Source of the DNA: JAGOEX01 sp964630905
GTDB lineage: Bacteria; UBP6; UBA1177
Length of the DNA: 64,000 bases
Direction of reading: 5' to 3'
Assembly: GCA_964630905.1 (NCBI GenBank)
Contig: CAZVWR010000001.1
Span: 142,288-206,287, forward strand
The stretch's first letter is position 1. Each line of letters opens with the position of its first letter. The notes below the pieces were generated by a model. The model was not told where the DNA came from. It was given only the letters and a program-made list of their open reading frames with translations, and made no database searches. Positions 17,334-25,628 of the stretch are shown in pieces. A program made the position numbers and the translations under genes.

Positions 17334-18022
17334 TCATAAGATCTGAAAAAAAACTGATCGGCGGCCATCGCGGAAGTCCTAAAAAACAAAAGGAAAACAC
17401 AATTTTAAGTTTTGTACAGGCGATTGAAGACGGAGCTGACTTCATTGAATTTGATGTGAGAAGGGCAAGAGACGGAAATCTGGTAATTCATCACGATGCT
17501 GAAATTTCAGGCATTGCTTTGAGAACATTGAAACTTTCAGAAATTAATGAGATCGCTATTGAAAAAGGATACGAAGTTCCCATTCTTGAAGATGTTTTAA
17601 TACATTGCGTCAACAGGATAATGCTCGATGTTGAAATAAAAGAGCCCGATATTACAGGGGAAGCTGTTAAGCAGATCCTGCGGTACTTTTCACCTGACGG
17701 ATTCATAGTCACTTCATTTTATGACGAAACATTATTAAATCTGAACACTTACCATCCTAAAATAAAAAAGGGGCTCCTTTTTGACAAGAATTCCGTCCAC
17801 GATCTTGAAAACCGGATTATGTCTCTTAAACCCGACTTTCTTCTTCCGCACTACTCTTCATTCAACATATCAGTTGTAGAACTGTGCACAAAATTCAAAC
17901 TCCGTTCAATTCTCTGGACAGTAAACAATGAAGCTGAAATGAAAAAATTCATCAGCGATCCATTTGTAGCAGGAATTATTTCAGATCATCCGGAAATTGC
18001 TAAAAGAATTCAGAAGGTGTAA
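17330..18022 (+). CDS. Glycerophosphodiester phosphodiesterase
   Basis: 230-aa cytoplasmic enzyme that hydrolyses deacylated phospholipid diesters to glycerol-3-phosphate plus alcohol. The TIM-barrel active site is recognisable: GGHRGSPKKQKENTILSF (first catalytic His plus the PENT-like ENT), GADFIEFDVRRARDGNLVIHHD (metal-binding Glu/Asp and second His), MLDVEIKEP (Glu-x-Lys) and a C-terminal LWTVNNEAEM. No signal peptide, so this is the UgpQ-like rather than the GlpQ-like type. It overlaps the dehydrogenase by four bases; its 3' end overlaps the convergent small gene by 13 bases. Confidence 0.92.
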   Translation: MIIRSEKKLIGGHRGSPKKQKENTILSFVQAIEDGADFIEFDVRRARDGNLVIHHDAEISGIALRTLKLSEINEIAIEKGYEVPILEDVLIHCVNRIMLDVEIKEPDITGEAVKQILRYFSPDGFIVTSFYDETLLNLNTYHPKIKKGLLFDKNSVHDLENRIMSLKPDFLLPHYSSFNISVVELCTKFKLRSILWTVNNEAEMKKFISDPFVAGIISDHPEIAKRIQKV

Positions 18023-18459
18023 TATTTCTCTTCGCACTGAAAATACTGACTTTCATATGTTAAAAGAAGTTCATCCTTAAGTCTGAAAAGGTTGTTACAC
18101 CCTTCGCAAACACCTTCATTACACAAATTGTGAAAAATATATGCCGCCTCATCAACATTCTGACCAGTCCCTTTTCCAACCTCATGGAAAACACCCAGAG
18201 CAATACAGTGTTCAGTTGACTTTTGCGAACATTTTTCTTTAACAATATCGAATGCTTTTTCATACAGAAACTGTGCAAGGACAAAGTTGTGTTTTGAACC
18301 CTGACCGGTCAGATAGATATCACCGACCCGAAGACATGCTCTGAAATCACCATCTTCACAAGCATCCGACATCCTCTCTTTCATACACTCTTCATCACAT
18401 GGAAAAAGAATGGATGAAAAAACAATAATTGAATAAAAACAAAGCATTGCCTTTTTCAT
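18010..18459 (-). CDS. Small exported Sel1-like repeat protein
   Basis: 149 aa, beginning at an ATG with AAGGAGG ideally placed upstream (about 18469-18475). The first ~22 residues form a Sec signal peptide (MKKAMLCFYSIIVFSSILF). The remainder is Cys-rich and reads as degenerate Sel1/TPR-like repeats: ACEDGDFRACLRVGDIYLTGQG, CIALGVFHEVGKGTG, AAYIFHNLCNEGVCEGC, resembling the cysteine-paired Sel1 repeats of Hcp-type (Helicobacter cysteine-rich) proteins, with paired cysteines likely forming disulfides in the periplasm. Function unknown; scaffolding of protein contacts is typical for the family. Confidence 0.65.
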   Translation of the reverse strand: MKKAMLCFYSIIVFSSILFPCDEECMKERMSDACEDGDFRACLRVGDIYLTGQGSKHNFVLAQFLYEKAFDIVKEKCSQKSTEHCIALGVFHEVGKGTGQNVDEAAYIFHNLCNEGVCEGCNNLFRLKDELLLTYESQYFQCEEKYYTF

Positions 18460-18508
18460 TCGATCAGCCCTCCTTAAAAAACCGGACACATTTTATCAGA
18501 TTGTCTGA

Positions 18509-18919
18509 CTATTTCAAGTTGAGGATCTGATTTGCGTCAAAGACGAGCTTATCGCAGATGAACTTTATCTCTTCTTTGTCTTTACCTGAAATTTCAACGA
18601 TGGTTCCGTTTTTAAGGTTTTCCTGAACGATCGCAATTCCGCCAAGAGATGTCATAAAATCATACCTTCTGTACTGGTCAACTGCATCAAAATGGCGGTT
18701 TTCGATTCTTGCCGCTTTGAGAGAATCACAAAGTTTTCCGACTTTTTCGATCTGGGGATCAAGAAGTTCCTTCGATTTTTGTGGATCTTCTTCATCAACC
18801 GCCTGCTGTACTTTCTGAAAATCTATGCTTTTAAGCCGGCCTTCAGGCGATGAAAAACAACCAGCGATCATAAAAACAAAGCTGAAGAATATTAAAGACT
18901 TAATTATCTGATGTTTCAT
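18509..18919 (-). CDS. Small lipoprotein of unknown function
   Basis: 136 aa with a type II signal peptide and lipobox (MIAGC, Cys near residue 21). The mature part is helical and charged (VQQAVDEEDPQKSKELLDPQIEKVGKLC) with no family I recognise. The stop of argF is immediately upstream (1 base), so it is probably read through from argF; the functional link is not obvious. Confidence 0.6.
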   Translation of the reverse strand: MKHQIIKSLIFFSFVFMIAGCFSSPEGRLKSIDFQKVQQAVDEEDPQKSKELLDPQIEKVGKLCDSLKAARIENRHFDAVDQYRRYDFMTSLGGIAIVQENLKNGTIVEISGKDKEEIKFICDKLVFDANQILNLK

Positions 18920-19918
18920 TTATCTGCCGATCGTTGCGCACATTACAGCTTTGATAGTGTGCATTCTGTTCTCTGCTTCGTCAAACACTTTTGAATGTCT
19001 GCTTCTGAAAACTTCATCGCTTGCTTCCATTTCTTTTACACCGTATTTCTCAAAAACTTCATTACCGACTTTTGTGTTAAGGTCGTGAAAACTCGGCAGG
19101 CAGTGAAGGAATATTACATCGGGATTTCCGGTCTTTTTGATCATGTCCATATTGACCTGATATTTTTTGAGCTGTTTGATCCTTTCTTCAAAAAGATGCT
19201 CTTCGCCCATTGAAACCCATACATCTGTGTAGATCACATCTGCATCTTTAACGGCTTTTGCAACATCTTCAATGAATTCAAGTTTTGCGCCGGTTTCTTT
19301 TGCAACCTTGTTCATTTCGTCAACAAGTTTCTTATCCGGGAAAAGGGCTTTGGGAGCACACGCAACAAAATGCATTCCCATTTTTGCCGCACCGATCATG
19401 AGTGAGTTGCCCATATTGTTCCTTGCGTCTCCGCAATATACGAATTTTACTTTGTTTATCGGCTTTTTCACATGCTCTTCAACGGTCATGAAATCTGCAA
19501 GTATCTGTGTCGGATGATAGAGGTCAGTAAGTCCGTTCCAGACCGGAACGCCTGCATGTTTTGCAAGTGCTTCAACTGTTTCCTGCTTGAAACCTCTGAA
19601 TTCTATTCCGTCATAGAATCTGCCGAGAACTTTTGCAGTGTCTTCGATCGATTCCTTTTTGCCCATCTGTGAATCGTTTGAGCCAAGAAATGTGATGTGT
19701 CCGCCTTCATCAAGTGCGGCAACTTCAAAAGCACAGCGGGTTCTTGTCGAAGCTTTTTCAAAAAGAAGGACTATGTTCTTTCCTTCAAGAAGATCTCCTT
19801 TGATCCCTGCCCTTTTCTTTGCTTTAAGATTATGGGAAAAGTCAAGAAGATAGCGGATCTCTTCAGGTGTGAAATGTTTAAGTGTCAAAAAGTGCCTTCC
19901 TTTAAGATTTACAGCCAT
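18920..19918 (-). CDS. argF: Ornithine carbamoyltransferase
   Basis: 332-aa enzyme making citrulline from ornithine and carbamoyl phosphate in arginine synthesis (or working in reverse in arginine fermentation). Carbamoyl-phosphate loop STRTRCAFE (about 55-63), HPTQ in LYHPTQILADF (about 133) and the ornithine-binding HCLPSFHD (about 270) are all present; HCLP distinguishes it from aspartate carbamoyltransferase. The start at 19918 (MAVNLKGRHF) is chosen over an upstream in-frame ATG because GGAG (minus strand, 19925-19928) sits six bases before it and family members start here. No other arg gene is in the window. Confidence 0.95.
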   Translation of the reverse strand: MAVNLKGRHFLTLKHFTPEEIRYLLDFSHNLKAKKRAGIKGDLLEGKNIVLLFEKASTRTRCAFEVAALDEGGHITFLGSNDSQMGKKESIEDTAKVLGRFYDGIEFRGFKQETVEALAKHAGVPVWNGLTDLYHPTQILADFMTVEEHVKKPINKVKFVYCGDARNNMGNSLMIGAAKMGMHFVACAPKALFPDKKLVDEMNKVAKETGAKLEFIEDVAKAVKDADVIYTDVWVSMGEEHLFEERIKQLKKYQVNMDMIKKTGNPDVIFLHCLPSFHDLNTKVGNEVFEKYGVKEMEASDEVFRSRHSKVFDEAENRMHTIKAVMCATIGR

Positions 19919-19955
19919 TTTTTTCTCCAAAAAAAAGTTAAACAAACAACGGCCG

Positions 19956-19983
19956 ATTATAAATTGGGTATATTAAAAATCAA
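19956..19983 (-). promoter_or_regulatory. Candidate argF promoter
   Basis: On the minus strand: TTGATT (19983-19978), a 16-base spacer and TATAAT (19961-19956), about 38 bases before the argF start. No convincing ARG box palindrome was seen beside it. Confidence 0.5.
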
Positions 19984-20139
19984 TATAAATATATTTTGAA
20001 AAGTTCTTCTTTACAAATCCGTACTATTATAATATTAAATTGTGTCCTTTTCTGCCGAAATGGTCGAAAAGATCTTTGAAAATGTGGTTTATCGCTTTGT
20101 GTTGCGTGTTTTTGTAAAATATTTTTGCGAGGATTTAAA

Positions 20140-23100
20140 ATGAAAAGATTGTTTGTGATTTTTTTACTCTCTCTTCCGCTCCTGCTTTCCGCGGGAATGG
20201 GACCCGATGTTTCGCAACTTGGCGGAAAAAGTTTGAAATGGGAGGAAGGTGCATGGGACTATTTCACCATGTTCAAAACACTTCTTCGGAATGACAACAG
20301 GACAATCTGCACTCCAAGTGCACTTACCCAGTGCAACCTCGGAGATGATCAGCCGGGGAACCCGCAGGCCGATGCATGTATGGATCCGTCAATAGGATCA
20401 ACTTTCACTCTGATATCTTCACAAGTTCCTTCAGACGCAAGAGTACAGGCGGCATATCTCATCTGGGTAAGCTCACTGCCTTATGCAAAAGTACCTAACG
20501 GTGAAACCGACAACGCTGTCACACTTTCATTCAATAACCAGAACAGCTCTGTAACTTTGAGTGCCGATATCACTGCAACTGAAAACCCAATGAAGGTTAC
20601 AGACCAGTTTAACTTCAACTTCAGTGCTTATGAGTCGATAAGTGCTGTCAGCAACAACAGCTGTACTGACAATGCGAGCTGTGCTCAACTGGGTGAGAAT
20701 CTTGAATGTATCGGCGGTAAATGTTCAACACATACAGTTGTTTACACTTACAGGGCCGATGTCACCGATTTTTTTGACACCATACACGAAATGAGCAATG
20801 CAGCAGGAATTTCAGGTGACGGCACCGCTCTTCTTGGCAACTATACTGTGACGAACATGGAATGCTCGAACGACCCCGGTTACCTCATCACAAGCGGAAT
20901 GGTAGGCGGCTGGGCACTTGTTTTTGTTTATACTTCCGAACAGATCAGCCCCAAAAAGATCTATTTTTATGACGGATTTGAGGCATACAGGTTTGAGGAA
21001 GGCATCATTTCCACAAGCGGTTTCGAATTGCCTAATGAAGCAGTTGTCAGATTTACAATGATCTCTTCAGAAGGTGATCCCGGACTCGCATCTGCCACAA
21101 ACCCTGAGAATGCAATGGTTCCACCGCCTCCTGAAGGCCTTGCTATTTCCGGTGCTCAGAAATTTCCAGTTGGAGAGTGGCTGCTGCTTTGGAATGATTG
21201 CAATAATGCTGCATCTGTCAGCGGATTAAGCGGACCATTCAATTATACTGAAGTTTTCAACTCAATCTCTTCAACTTACGGCTGGGCGGATGAAGTTCCT
21301 TTCTGTGTCGGTGGAAATCCCGGAATGGTAGATCCCAATCTTCTTGAATATGCAATGGATGTGGATACTTTTATTCTCAGTGCGAAAGATGAAGTTTTTG
21401 CACCACATCTTATAAAAGGAGATCAGTTCCTCAATTTCAAGATCGGTGCTAATCAGGACCAGATATACACAAATCTGATCGTTGTTTCGATCGATACAAA
21501 AGCTCCTAAATTCGATATTCCCAAAAACCCGGACACTCCTGACGGTCGTGAAAAGAACACCTGCACCTGTTCTGAAACACCCGATTTTATATGTTCAGAC
21601 AGACCTTTCTATTTCACTATAAAAGTTGAGAACTGGGGCGAAAACATTGCAGAAAATGTTACTGTCGAAGATTCTCTTCCAAGAAATGTGAACTATATCG
21701 CCGGATCGACCGAAATGCTTACAACGAAAGACGGTGTCACCGGCAAATGGGAGAAAGTTGAAGATGCATCTGGTGGAACCTTCCCGTTCACATCACCAAA
21801 AATGGTAATGGATTCAATGTATTACTGCGACAAGGACACTTTTGACTGTCGCGACAGAGTAATGATCCGCTTCAAAGTCAAACCGATCGACACTATTCAG
21901 AAAAATGAAACTGTCGACAACACAGCTATAATTACAGACTCTTCGGGAATTCAGTATTTTTCAAACTCATCCATTTCGTTAAGACTTAAACAGGGAAACT
22001 GCCCGTCAATTACTGATTGTCCAGAGCCTCCAAAAGAGCTTTGCGGACCTTCAAGCGGTCCTGAATGTACCAAAAAAGAAGATTGCGAAGAAGGATATGA
22101 CTGTAAAGATGAAAAATGTGTGAAAGATACCGGTGCAGTAACAAAAAATGCAGTGATAACATACGCCGAAGGGAAGAACAATCCGACTGCTGACGGTTCT
22201 TCAATAATAATTCCTAATCCTTCAAAAAACACTGTTACAGCTCAATTCACCCTCATGGCTGAGGGAGAAGGGGACAAATCGTTCATGCTCAACAGTCTTA
22301 ATGTATCCGTTTTTGCAAGCAGTACAGAGGTTGCTGTAAAAAACATCAGACTTGTATACGATGAGAACGGAGACGGGGAAGCCGGATCAAAAGAAAAAGT
22401 TCTGGCCACAGTTGAATCTGCGAAAGCAAATGTTGCGGCATTATCTCTTTTAAATGAATCAGACAGAGCTTTTGTAACGGGTAAACTCCATTATTTTATA
22501 ATAGTTGCAGATGCAGCATTTGATGGTGAACCGTCAAACAACGACAATTTCAACCTTGAGATCGAAGGTCCTATCGCATTCCTCATTTCCGACAATGGAA
22601 AACCTGATGTTAAAGGTGAAAAGATAACTTTTGCAACATTCAAGTTCGAGCCCGCCAACGGTTTTATTGTCACTAAAGGCAAAAATGATCCTCAGGTTCC
22701 TTCAGTTGACAAAATGAAAGGGATGATACCCGTTCTTCAACTCAGAACAAAGTCGATGCAGGGTGATGACACGCTTAAATCAATAGCTTTCAAACCTTAT
22801 CTGAAATCGGTAAAGCTTGGTGAGGGAATCAACGGTGCGGTCCTTTATCTTGACAAGAACAGCGACGGCAAGATAGATAGCGGCGACACACTGCTTTCTG
22901 AAATGACATCTTTCTCCAGTCTTACCAGCGGAATGTTCACCGATCTCAATATAAAATATTCAAAAGCTGAAGAAAAACATCTCCTAATCGCACTTGACCT
23001 TAAACTCTCAACAGGTCAGCTTGCCCATATACAAGTCAGCAAAGCAAATGTGTCACCTGATCGCGAAATTGTTGAACTCCCTGTAACTTCAAAGGAATTC

Positions 23101-23262
23101 AAATATGAATGTGCAGCCGGAGATCCGACATGTGCAGAAGATGAAGAAGAATCTGGATGTGCTGTTACGACAGTTGACAACGGAATGTCTGTTTATTCAT
23201 TAATACTTGCGGCACTCCTTGCCCTTTCAGCTATCTTCGGACTTAATATAATCAGAAAATAA
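20140..23262 (+). CDS. Large exported surface protein with Cys-TM-basic C-terminus (paralogue A)
   Basis: 1040 aa. Sec signal peptide (MKRLFVIFLLSLPLLLSAG), a conserved mature start (GPDVSQLGGKSLKWEEGAWDYFTMF), a ~450-aa beta-rich N-region, then a DUF11-like repeat domain (ENWGENIAENVTVEDSLPRNVNYIAGSTE, about 515-560) typical of long cell-surface proteins. A short Cys-rich module follows (CTKKEDCEEGYDCKDEKC, about 645), then two ~150-aa beta domains, one with a Ca-binding-like DENGDGEAG. The C-terminus reads SGCAVTT, a hydrophobic helix and IIRK, like the MYXO-CTERM class of sorting signals. Start chosen at ATG 20140 with GAGG at 20129. Paralogous to the gene at 50091-53084. Role unknown: adhesin or envelope fibre. 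Confidence 0.75.
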   Translation: MKRLFVIFLLSLPLLLSAGMGPDVSQLGGKSLKWEEGAWDYFTMFKTLLRNDNRTICTPSALTQCNLGDDQPGNPQADACMDPSIGSTFTLISSQVPSDARVQAAYLIWVSSLPYAKVPNGETDNAVTLSFNNQNSSVTLSADITATENPMKVTDQFNFNFSAYESISAVSNNSCTDNASCAQLGENLECIGGKCSTHTVVYTYRADVTDFFDTIHEMSNAAGISGDGTALLGNYTVTNMECSNDPGYLITSGMVGGWALVFVYTSEQISPKKIYFYDGFEAYRFEEGIISTSGFELPNEAVVRFTMISSEGDPGLASATNPENAMVPPPPEGLAISGAQKFPVGEWLLLWNDCNNAASVSGLSGPFNYTEVFNSISSTYGWADEVPFCVGGNPGMVDPNLLEYAMDVDTFILSAKDEVFAPHLIKGDQFLNFKIGANQDQIYTNLIVVSIDTKAPKFDIPKNPDTPDGREKNTCTCSETPDFICSDRPFYFTIKVENWGENIAENVTVEDSLPRNVNYIAGSTEMLTTKDGVTGKWEKVEDASGGTFPFTSPKMVMDSMYYCDKDTFDCRDRVMIRFKVKPIDTIQKNETVDNTAIITDSSGIQYFSNSSISLRLKQGNCPSITDCPEPPKELCGPSSGPECTKKEDCEEGYDCKDEKCVKDTGAVTKNAVITYAEGKNNPTADGSSIIIPNPSKNTVTAQFTLMAEGEGDKSFMLNSLNVSVFASSTEVAVKNIRLVYDENGDGEAGSKEKVLATVESAKANVAALSLLNESDRAFVTGKLHYFIIVADAAFDGEPSNNDNFNLEIEGPIAFLISDNGKPDVKGEKITFATFKFEPANGFIVTKGKNDPQVPSVDKMKGMIPVLQLRTKSMQGDDTLKSIAFKPYLKSVKLGEGINGAVLYLDKNSDGKIDSGDTLLSEMTSFSSLTSGMFTDLNIKYSKAEEKHLLIALDLKLSTGQLAHIQVSKANVSPDREIVELPVTSKEFKYECAAGDPTCAEDEEESGCAVTTVDNGMSVYSLILAALLALSAIFGLNIIRK

Positions 23263-23354
23263 ATAATCAGTCCCCAACTCCCACACCTTCAGTTTTAAAT
23301 TGATTAATCATCATTAAAGCAGTATATTTATTCAACTTTTGAATTTGAGGTAAT

Positions 23355-23435
23355 ATGAGTTACCGTCCACCGTTTCAAGTGAGTGTGAAAGCGATAAAAA
23401 GTTGGCGGAGTATTTGGCGGAGTAAAACCCCATGA
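23355..23435 (+). pseudogene. Truncated Fic-like N-terminal fragment upstream of the GNAT gene
   Basis: A 26-codon reading frame with its own GAGG (23347-23350) begins MSYRPPFQVSVKAIK. The Y-x-PPF-x-(I/V) opening resembles the N-terminus of Fic-family proteins (pattern memory; no alignment run). After residue 15 it collapses into two copies of WRSI/WRSK, reflecting a duplicated ttggcggagta, and stops by overlapping the GNAT start by four bases. Either a deletion remnant or a leader peptide. Confidence 0.3.
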
Positions 23436-23983
23436 AAAAGATAATTGTCAACAAAAACACGGTTCTAAAGCAGATAGAGCTTTCAGATACGGCGGATATT
23501 TTTAATACTGTGATCTCGCAAAGGGAATATCTTGGAAAATGGCTTCCGTTTGTTGAATTTACAAAAGAGATTAAGGACACGGAAAATTTTGTCCGGTCTG
23601 TTGTGGATACGCCTGAAAAGATTCGTGAATTTGTTTTTGTCATCCATTTTGACGGGAAATTTGCGGGTTTAGCTGGGTTTAAGGATACCGACCGATTAAA
23701 CAGAAAGACTGAGATGGGCTATTGGCTTTCTTACGGTTTTCAGAAAAAAGGAATTATGACTGAGTCAGTTAAGTGCCTGATAAAACTGGCGTTTGAAGAG
23801 CTTAACATTAACCGCATCCAGATAAGATGCGCTGTCGGCAACACCCCGAGCAGTAACATCCCCAAAAAACTCGGCTTTAAATTTGAAGGAATCGAAAGAG
23901 ACGGAGAACTTTTCCCCGACGGAACATTCAAAAACCTTGAAGTTTACAGTCAGACAAAGAGGGATTTCACCGCCACTCTTTAA
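23432..23983 (+). CDS. GNAT-family N-acetyltransferase (RimJ/RimL-like)
   Basis: 183 aa. Fits the Acetyltransf_3 subgroup that includes ribosomal-protein-alanine/serine acetyltransferases: strands with LAGFKDTDRLNRKTEMGYWLS, the acetyl-CoA loop region YGFQKKGIMTESVKCLIKLAFEEL (about 110) and LNINRIQIRCAVGNTPSSNIPKKLGFKFEGIERDGE (about 128-162). The pyrophosphate-binding loop Q-x-x-G-x-(M/A) is present as QKKGIM. Substrate is unknown; a ribosomal protein, another amine or an antibiotic is possible. GGAG is ten bases upstream. The 3' end overlaps pgi convergently by 17 bases. Confidence 0.82.
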   Translation: MKKIIVNKNTVLKQIELSDTADIFNTVISQREYLGKWLPFVEFTKEIKDTENFVRSVVDTPEKIREFVFVIHFDGKFAGLAGFKDTDRLNRKTEMGYWLSYGFQKKGIMTESVKCLIKLAFEELNINRIQIRCAVGNTPSSNIPKKLGFKFEGIERDGELFPDGTFKNLEVYSQTKRDFTATL

Positions 23984-25613
23984 ACTTATTTATCAGCATA
24001 TTGGTGGAAGAATCGTGTCCTGAAACGGGAGTTTTGTCTTTGAGTTCGGGAAGAATTTTGCCTGCAAGCTGTTTGCCGAGTTCAACTCCCCACTGGTCAA
24101 AACTGAAAACATTCCAGATAACGCCTTGAACAAATATCTTGTGCTCATACGCCGCAATGAGCGATCCGAGAACTTCGGGTGTGAGTTTTTTAAATATTAT
24201 CGAATTGGTAGGTCTGTTTCCTGAAAACACTTTGAATGGGGCAAGTTTTTCTATTTCACTATCGGTCTTTTTGGCATTTCTGAGTTCCAAAATCGCTTCC
24301 TCAAGTGTTTTTCCGTTCATGAGCGCTTCAGTCTGTGCAAAAAAGTTGGCAAGAAGCTTTTCGTGGTGATCACCAACCGGATTATGAGTTACTGCAGGAG
24401 CAATAAAATCGCAAGGAATGAGCTTTGTCCCCTGATGAATGAGCTGATAAAATGCGTGCTGACCGTTTGTTCCGGGTTCTCCCCAGATGATAGGCCCTGT
24501 CTGATAACTGACTGTATTTCCTGATCTATCCACACATTTTCCATTTGATTCCATGTCTCCCTGCTGAAGATATGCCGCAAAACGGTGCATATACTGGTCA
24601 TACGGCAGAACTGCGTGAGAATCCGCATCAAAAAAGTTGTTATACCAAATTCCCAAAAGCCCTAATATTACTGGAATATTTGTTTCAAACGGCTCAGACC
24701 TGAAATGTTCATCCATTAAATAAGCACCTTTGAGCAGTTTTTCAAAATTTTCATATCCGACTACGCAGGCAATGCTGAGTCCGATAGCACTCCATAGAGA
24801 ATATCTTCCGCCAACCCAGTCCCAGAATTCAAACATATTTTCCGGATCGATCCCAAACTCGGTCACTGCTTTTGTGTTTGTTGACAAAGCCGCAAAATGT
24901 TTAGCAATATCAGTCTGTTTCCCGCCATTCCACAGGAACCACTTTTTTGCACTTTCAGCATTTGTCATAGTCTCTTGAGTTGTGAAAGTTTTTGACGCAA
25001 CTAAAAAAAGTGTCGTCTCAGGTTTAAGCTTTTTAAGAGTTTCTGCTATATGGGTTCCGTCAACATTTGAAACAAAATGGACCGTCATCCCTTTTTTCCA
25101 GTAAGGTTTCAGTGCTTCAGTCACCATCACAGGGCCGAGATCACTTCCGCCGATACCTATATTTACAATGTCCGTCACTGCTTCACCTTTGAACCCTATC
25201 CATTTTCCACTGCTCACAATATCGGCAAATTTCTTCATCTTTTCAAGCACTTCTCTGATTTGCGGCATCACATCCGCTCCGCTTTCGATCACCGGTCTAT
25301 CTGAAAAATTTCTAAGAGCGGTATGAAGCACAGCACGGTTTTCAGTTTCATTTATCTTTGCCCCTTCAAACATTGAATTCACTGCTTCTTTTAAACCGCA
25401 CTCCGCGGCAAGTTCAAAAAGGGCTTTTAAAACATCATCATCTATCAGATTCTTTGAATAATCGACAAAAATGTCATTAAATTCAATGGAATATCTGTCA
25501 GCTCTCATTGGGTCGGACACAAACGACTTCCTTAAATTGAATTCTTTCTTTAATCTTAAATTTTCAAGCTTTTTCCATGACGCAAGTTTAGCAGGATCGA
25601 TCTTTTTAAGCAT
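23967..25613 (-). CDS. pgi: Glucose-6-phosphate isomerase
   Basis: 548-aa full-length enzyme interconverting glucose-6-phosphate and fructose-6-phosphate. Signature regions: NIGIGGSDLGPVM (about 150), FLVASKTFTTQETMTNA (about 205), the PGI motif VGGRYSLWSAIGLSIA (about 265), the base-catalyst region GKCVDRSGNTVSYQTGPIIWGEPGTNGQHAFYQ (about 355-390) and NVFSFDQWGVELGKQLA (about 500). This is the long E. coli-like form. AGGGGG precedes the start. It follows the histidine kinase gene by 15 bases, probably in one transcript. Confidence 0.97.
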   Translation of the reverse strand: MLKKIDPAKLASWKKLENLRLKKEFNLRKSFVSDPMRADRYSIEFNDIFVDYSKNLIDDDVLKALFELAAECGLKEAVNSMFEGAKINETENRAVLHTALRNFSDRPVIESGADVMPQIREVLEKMKKFADIVSSGKWIGFKGEAVTDIVNIGIGGSDLGPVMVTEALKPYWKKGMTVHFVSNVDGTHIAETLKKLKPETTLFLVASKTFTTQETMTNAESAKKWFLWNGGKQTDIAKHFAALSTNTKAVTEFGIDPENMFEFWDWVGGRYSLWSAIGLSIACVVGYENFEKLLKGAYLMDEHFRSEPFETNIPVILGLLGIWYNNFFDADSHAVLPYDQYMHRFAAYLQQGDMESNGKCVDRSGNTVSYQTGPIIWGEPGTNGQHAFYQLIHQGTKLIPCDFIAPAVTHNPVGDHHEKLLANFFAQTEALMNGKTLEEAILELRNAKKTDSEIEKLAPFKVFSGNRPTNSIIFKKLTPEVLGSLIAAYEHKIFVQGVIWNVFSFDQWGVELGKQLAGKILPELKDKTPVSGHDSSTNMLINKFKEWR

Positions 25614-25628
25614 TTATGCCCCCTGATA

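Noticed and set aside
18010..18489. Longer start (MSGFLRRADR...) for the Sel1-like protein
   Set aside because: The AAGGAGG site lies inside that extension, properly spaced for the internal ATG at 18459, which also begins a clean signal peptide.
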